Below are positions 13,400 to 16,266 of a DNA stretch of 16,266 nt, in pieces. Position 1 is the first letter of the stretch. Each line of letters starts with the position of its first letter. The stretch covers positions 1-16,266 of the forward strand of contig JBBSWB010000033.1 of the NCBI GenBank assembly GCA_038046465.1. The letters are read 5' to 3'. A program made the position numbers and the translations under genes. The notes beneath the pieces were generated by a model. That model did no database searches, had not been told where the DNA came from, and worked only from the letters and a program-made list of their open reading frames with translations. This DNA is from JBBSWB01 sp038046465 (GTDB lineage Archaea; Nanobdellota; Nanobdellia; Woesearchaeales; GW2011-AR9).

Positions 13400-14455
13400 A
13401 TGACTGAATTTCAAGATAAATATGTTGGTACTTTAATTGGTTGCGCACTCGGAGATACATTAGGTATGCCGGTGGAAGCTTGGAGTAAAGCAAGAATAGA
13501 AAAATACGCGGGAAAAATATCATTTCCCATAGCTCCCATAATTGTAAGAGATGATAAAAAAGAAATTGTTTACAAAGACGAATTTGGCAAAATTAGATAT
13601 TTTAATATCGGTTTAACTACGGGCGATTATACTGATGACACTATTCTTACCTTAGCTCTAGCTGAATCTATTGCCGCTAAACAAGGATTAGATTTAGAAG
13701 ATATTGCCCAGAGGCAATTATATGAATACACTTCCCGTATTCAAGCAGATGGAACTATTGCGGGCGGATTTGGGGGAACTACTCGTCAAGGATTTAAACG
13801 TCTGATGCAAGGAATTTCTCCATTAGAATCAGGCGTGATTGGCGGACCAGGAAATGCTCCGGCAATGAAAATGTCTCCTGTGGGTTTGTATATGGACGCA
13901 ACTGGCAATTCTGAGCAAGGATTAGAATATGCAGAATTAATTGGAAAGATTACTCATCTTGATCCTCGTTCAATAGCTAGCGGAGTAATACAAGCTCATT
14001 CAATTTATGTTCTGTTGCAAGAAATATCTAAAAACGAATTTGTGGAATCTATAGTTAGAGTTAGTTCTTCCTGGGAGAAACCTGTCCCCGCAAATTATTC
14101 TGCAGCGCAAGCTGGAAATTTAACTTCGCGTTTAAACTGGATTGAACAGAATAAGAATGTTCGTGATGAAGAAGCGCATACAGTTCTAGGTTCAGGTAGT
14201 TCGGTGTTATGTTCGTATCCTTTTGCTTTATTTATGTTTCAAAAGTATTGGGATGAACCACTTACCGGATTGATTGAAACCATTAACTGGGGCGGTGATT
14301 GCGATACTACTGGAGCAATGTATGGGGCATTATGTGGAGCAAAAAACGGGATGATTTTTCCCGAAGAATGGTTAGCTGTGTTAAAGAATAAAGAAAAAAT
14401 AGAAAAAGCAGGAAAAGGGGTATATCAAATAAAAACCGATAAAGTGAAATCATGA
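13400..14455 (+). CDS. ADP-ribosylglycohydrolase (DraG/ARH family)
   Basis: This family removes ADP-ribose from proteins, nucleic acids or small molecules using two Mg ions. The 351-residue product (ATG at 13400) has the N-terminal GCALGDTLGMPVEAW (14-28), the first metal motif TDDT (78-81) and the second, GGDCDTTGAMYGALCGA (298-314, with Asp300, Asp302 and Thr303). All core metal ligands of the ARH fold are therefore visible. GGAGG at 13385-13389 is 10 bases before this ATG; an ATG at 13391 sits only one base after the GGAGG and is less likely. It overlaps the NAD kinase-like gene by four bases. In the operon it could recycle ADP-ribosylated targets and release ADP-ribose, the known anti-repressor of some NrtR proteins. 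Its substrate is not determined. Confidence 0.92.
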   Translation: MTEFQDKYVGTLIGCALGDTLGMPVEAWSKARIEKYAGKISFPIAPIIVRDDKKEIVYKDEFGKIRYFNIGLTTGDYTDDTILTLALAESIAAKQGLDLEDIAQRQLYEYTSRIQADGTIAGGFGGTTRQGFKRLMQGISPLESGVIGGPGNAPAMKMSPVGLYMDATGNSEQGLEYAELIGKITHLDPRSIASGVIQAHSIYVLLQEISKNEFVESIVRVSSSWEKPVPANYSAAQAGNLTSRLNWIEQNKNVRDEEAHTVLGSGSSVLCSYPFALFMFQKYWDEPLTGLIETINWGGDCDTTGAMYGALCGAKNGMIFPEEWLAVLKNKEKIEKAGKGVYQIKTDKVKS

Positions 14456-15375
14456 AATTAGGGATTGCCGCTAAATTATCTAAAATAGAATGGGATATGC
14501 ATCGTCTGAAATTATCTTACGATGAAGTATTAGGCAGTTATAAGCAGCAGGGAAAAAACGTAGATAGGATTGTGACCAGCCATTTTCATCAGAAACAAAA
14601 CATTGAGCACATCTTAACCCGGGTGCCTGATGCGGAAGTCATAGATATAATTGCTCTTCAGGAAGCTCGTATTCCTAAGCCCGAAGTAGAAATGCTCGCG
14701 GTTATTGGGGGAGATAATTTTTTTCAAATATGTTCTCATTTATTTCCCGACGCATATATAATCGGGATTAATTCTGATCCTCAAACTAGTTATGGCAAAT
14801 TGTTGCATTTCACTCCGGAAAGCTTTGAACAATGTTTAGAGAGAATGGTGGCGGGAGAATTTAATACTGAAGCTTGGACTAAAATTGCCACCAAGGTGAA
14901 TGGAGTTAGAATGGAAGATTCCATCTGTACCGTTTCTTTGTCTATTAAAGCTACAGACATGATTAGCCGTTATCAGCTAAAACTTAACGGAGAAAGCGAA
15001 GAGCAGAAATGTACGGGTTTTGTAGTAGTTGCTGGAGCAGGCTCAGGAACCGGAGCATGGTATCGAAATGCAGGATTATATTTACCTCTGATTAAGTCTG
15101 GAGCATATCCTTTAGTAACCCAAGAATTTCCGCGAACATCAGCCGAATTAAGAACGCTTACCCGAGAGGCATTTATGGGGGAAGATTGTAAATACCGGGG
15201 GCTTAATCTTCAAATTAAAGACGGAGAAGAATTAACTTTAAGGTATTGGGCGAATGATCCTTCAGAATTATCTTTAGATTCGGTCACCCGGCACGATGTA
15301 AATGAAGGAGATATGCTTACATTTAAAGTATCTGAAAATAAATTAAAAGTAGTTGTTCCGTTTAGTTCAGATTAA
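14452..15375 (+). CDS. NAD kinase-like protein, resembling mitochondrial NADK2
   Basis: NAD kinases phosphorylate the 2'-hydroxyl of NAD to give NADP. The 307-residue product has the family layout: VIGGDNFFQICSH (84-96) where canonical enzymes have GGDGT, then IIGINSDPQTSYGKLL (103-118), strikingly like the NSDPERSEGHL region of human NADK2, then AGAGSGTGAWYRNAG (194-208) in place of the TGSTAY loop, and a C-terminal beta-rich lobe. The Asp of GGD is kept (Asp88), but the following Gly is Asn. The protein overlaps the ADP-ribosylglycohydrolase gene by four bases and has only a weak GTGA before its start, so its translation is probably coupled. It is the last gene of the operon. A lipid- or nucleoside-kinase role within the same superfamily is less likely. 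Confidence 0.8.
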   Translation: MKLGIAAKLSKIEWDMHRLKLSYDEVLGSYKQQGKNVDRIVTSHFHQKQNIEHILTRVPDAEVIDIIALQEARIPKPEVEMLAVIGGDNFFQICSHLFPDAYIIGINSDPQTSYGKLLHFTPESFEQCLERMVAGEFNTEAWTKIATKVNGVRMEDSICTVSLSIKATDMISRYQLKLNGESEEQKCTGFVVVAGAGSGTGAWYRNAGLYLPLIKSGAYPLVTQEFPRTSAELRTLTREAFMGEDCKYRGLNLQIKDGEELTLRYWANDPSELSLDSVTRHDVNEGDMLTFKVSENKLKVVVPFSSD

Positions 15376-15488
15376 TATGTTATAGCTTTATAGCAAGAGA
15401 TAATTCTACAATTTAACAAAAAGCTGACCAAAAGCATACGAAAATTAAAGTCTTAAAAAGAAATCAAAATTTTCTAAAGCGAATAAAC

Positions 15489-15512
15489 AAAAAGAGGGGG
15501 CTTAAGTTTTTT
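15489..15512. terminator. Poly-T terminator candidates between convergent genes
   Basis: T6 at 15507-15512 on the plus strand could end the NAD operon transcript. CTTTTTG on the minus strand (complement of 15489-15493) could end the opposing gene. The 135-base gap between the genes shows no other structure. Confidence 0.35.
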
Positions 15513-16170
15513 ATAAAAAGTTAATTGATTTATTTTTAACGGGACATCCATACGTCTCTGCGCTAGAAATAATCTGCTTCTGTAATTTAAGAATATCTAT
15601 AACTGCTCCCTCATACATTCCAACACAGGTAGTGCCTACATCTTCTCCCCATTTTACCCCATTATTCTTCCGTATATCGCCCTTGACACCAGGATAATCT
15701 CTCTGAATTAAATTCCCTAACATTTCAGTATAACAGGCAACGTGTCCTGACTGAGCGGGAGTTGTTGCAAAATTAAATGTTGCTCGAGAAATACCTCTCG
15801 CTTCAACAACTTCAAAACCAGAACCTGCTAAATAGTCCTGAAGTTCTAAAATGTCTTCTGGTGTTGCTCTTACAACCAGCTCAGTCCCAAATCTTGGCAC
15901 ACTATTTTCTCCAAACCATCGTTTCTTTCCTTTTGAAATTGTCCATGAAGTTTTATACAAAACATCAAAATCTCCAGAATCATAAAGTAACTTTGTTAAG
16001 GTATCTTTATCGCCATTTCCTTCTTTTGCTTGAACAACATCTTTAACATCGGTTTCTAAAAGACCGTTAACGTGCTTTTCACTAAGCAAATATTTCTGGA
16101 GATTTCTTTCGAGGTCAGAAACGTCCCCCTCGGAGTGGGATTCAAGATTATAATACTTAATTAAAGCCAT
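15511..16170 (-). CDS. Hypothetical protein, 219 aa
   Basis: I do not recognise this protein. It is soluble, with an acidic N-terminal half (SHSEGDVSDLERNLQKYL) and no signal peptide, membrane span or metal cluster. Notable segments are KKRWFGENSVPRFGTELVVRATPEDI (residues about 82-107), which looks like beta strands followed by a helix cap, and GVKWGEDVGTTCVGMYEGAV (about 173-192). Cysteines are single, not paired. The gene runs toward the NAD operon and has its own TATA box at leaderless distance, so it is probably not part of that operon. Nothing in the sequence links it to NAD. Confidence 0.75.
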   Translation of the reverse strand: MALIKYYNLESHSEGDVSDLERNLQKYLLSEKHVNGLLETDVKDVVQAKEGNGDKDTLTKLLYDSGDFDVLYKTSWTISKGKKRWFGENSVPRFGTELVVRATPEDILELQDYLAGSGFEVVEARGISRATFNFATTPAQSGHVACYTEMLGNLIQRDYPGVKGDIRKNNGVKWGEDVGTTCVGMYEGAVIDILKLQKQIISSAETYGCPVKNKSINFL

Positions 16171-16193
16171 TTTAAAATGAAAAATAGCGACCA

Positions 16194-16201
16194 GTTATAA
16201 A
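16194..16201 (-). promoter_or_regulatory. TATA box for the gene at 15511-16170
   Basis: TTTATAAC on the minus strand begins 31 bases before the ATG at 16170, again predicting a leaderless transcript. Confidence 0.55.
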
Positions 16202-16266
16202 CTTTTGGTTGTTTTGGCACAATTCGAAAAGTGAGTGATTTTGCTCGTTTTTGTAATTAGCTTTGG

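Noticed and set aside
15777..16046. Plus-strand 89-aa open frame inside the last gene
   Set aside because: It is low complexity (Leu/Gln rich), typical of an antisense shadow, and has no promoter or ribosome site.
15511..16170. RES-domain or other NAD-consuming toxin partner for the antitoxin-like protein
   Set aside because: The sequence lacks recognisable RES or ADP-ribosyltransferase motifs, and the gene is on the opposite strand with its own promoter.
1..16266. tRNA, rRNA or CRISPR array
   Set aside because: No cloverleaf with a T-loop consensus, no rRNA-like stretch and no regularly spaced direct repeats were found. The large palindromes have only two arms each.

Overview
The window looks like a piece of a small-genome archaeon of the DPANN type, with Woesearchaeota or a close relative as the best guess. 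Four observations support this. The asparaginyl-tRNA synthetase is of the archaeal (Pyrococcus-like) type. The TruD is a compact form. Many genes have a TATA box whose first base lies 28-32 bases before the ATG, so their messages would be leaderless, while genes inside the operon carry GGAGG ribosome sites. A surface protein carries the D-x-D-x-G-K...Y..G / Cys-rich module that I associate with Woesearchaeota and Pacearchaeota proteins. The exact taxon is an inference.

Layout: bases 1-258 hold a large imperfect palindrome (91-215) with direct repeats at its edges, just before the asnS promoter. asnS (259-1569) is followed by three small genes of unknown function, each with its own TATA box (1602-3075). 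A secreted or lipid-anchored zinc-peptidase-like protein lies on the minus strand (3051-4592), and its upstream region contains two adjacent hairpins. truD (4840-5853) overlaps tail to tail with a Fur-family regulator (5834-6205, minus). That regulator is divergent from a ZIP metal transporter (6303-7064), and a Fur/Zur-like operator lies between them. adk (7098-7727, minus) is followed by a second large palindromic element with 9-bp direct repeats (7793-7975).

The main feature is an NAD salvage locus at 8010-15375. A gene for the Nudix-derived repressor NrtR (8028-8720) precedes an eight-gene operon: nicotinate phosphoribosyltransferase, a small MbcA/ParS/Xre-antitoxin-like protein, nicotinamidase, NAD synthetase, a Nudix hydrolase, NMN/NaMN adenylyltransferase, an ADP-ribosylglycohydrolase and an NADK2-like NAD kinase. 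Together these would convert nicotinamide to nicotinate, NaMN, NaAD, NAD and NADP, and would also process ADP-ribose. A perfect 7-5-7 inverted repeat (TAGTGTA-N5-TACACTA) lies between the TATA box and the expected start site of the operon. A weaker copy follows it, and another overlaps the nrtR start, so both transcription units probably answer to NrtR.

The most interesting idea here is that this is a closed NAD/ADP-ribose homeostasis circuit. ADP-ribose is a known anti-repressor of some NrtR proteins. The operon contains one enzyme that could release it (the ADP-ribosylglycohydrolase), one that might destroy it (Nudix) and all the enzymes needed to rebuild NAD. It also carries an antitoxin-like protein from a family whose known partner toxins (RES domain) consume NAD. 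No toxin gene is visible in the window. A last unassigned gene (15511-16170, minus) ends the region.
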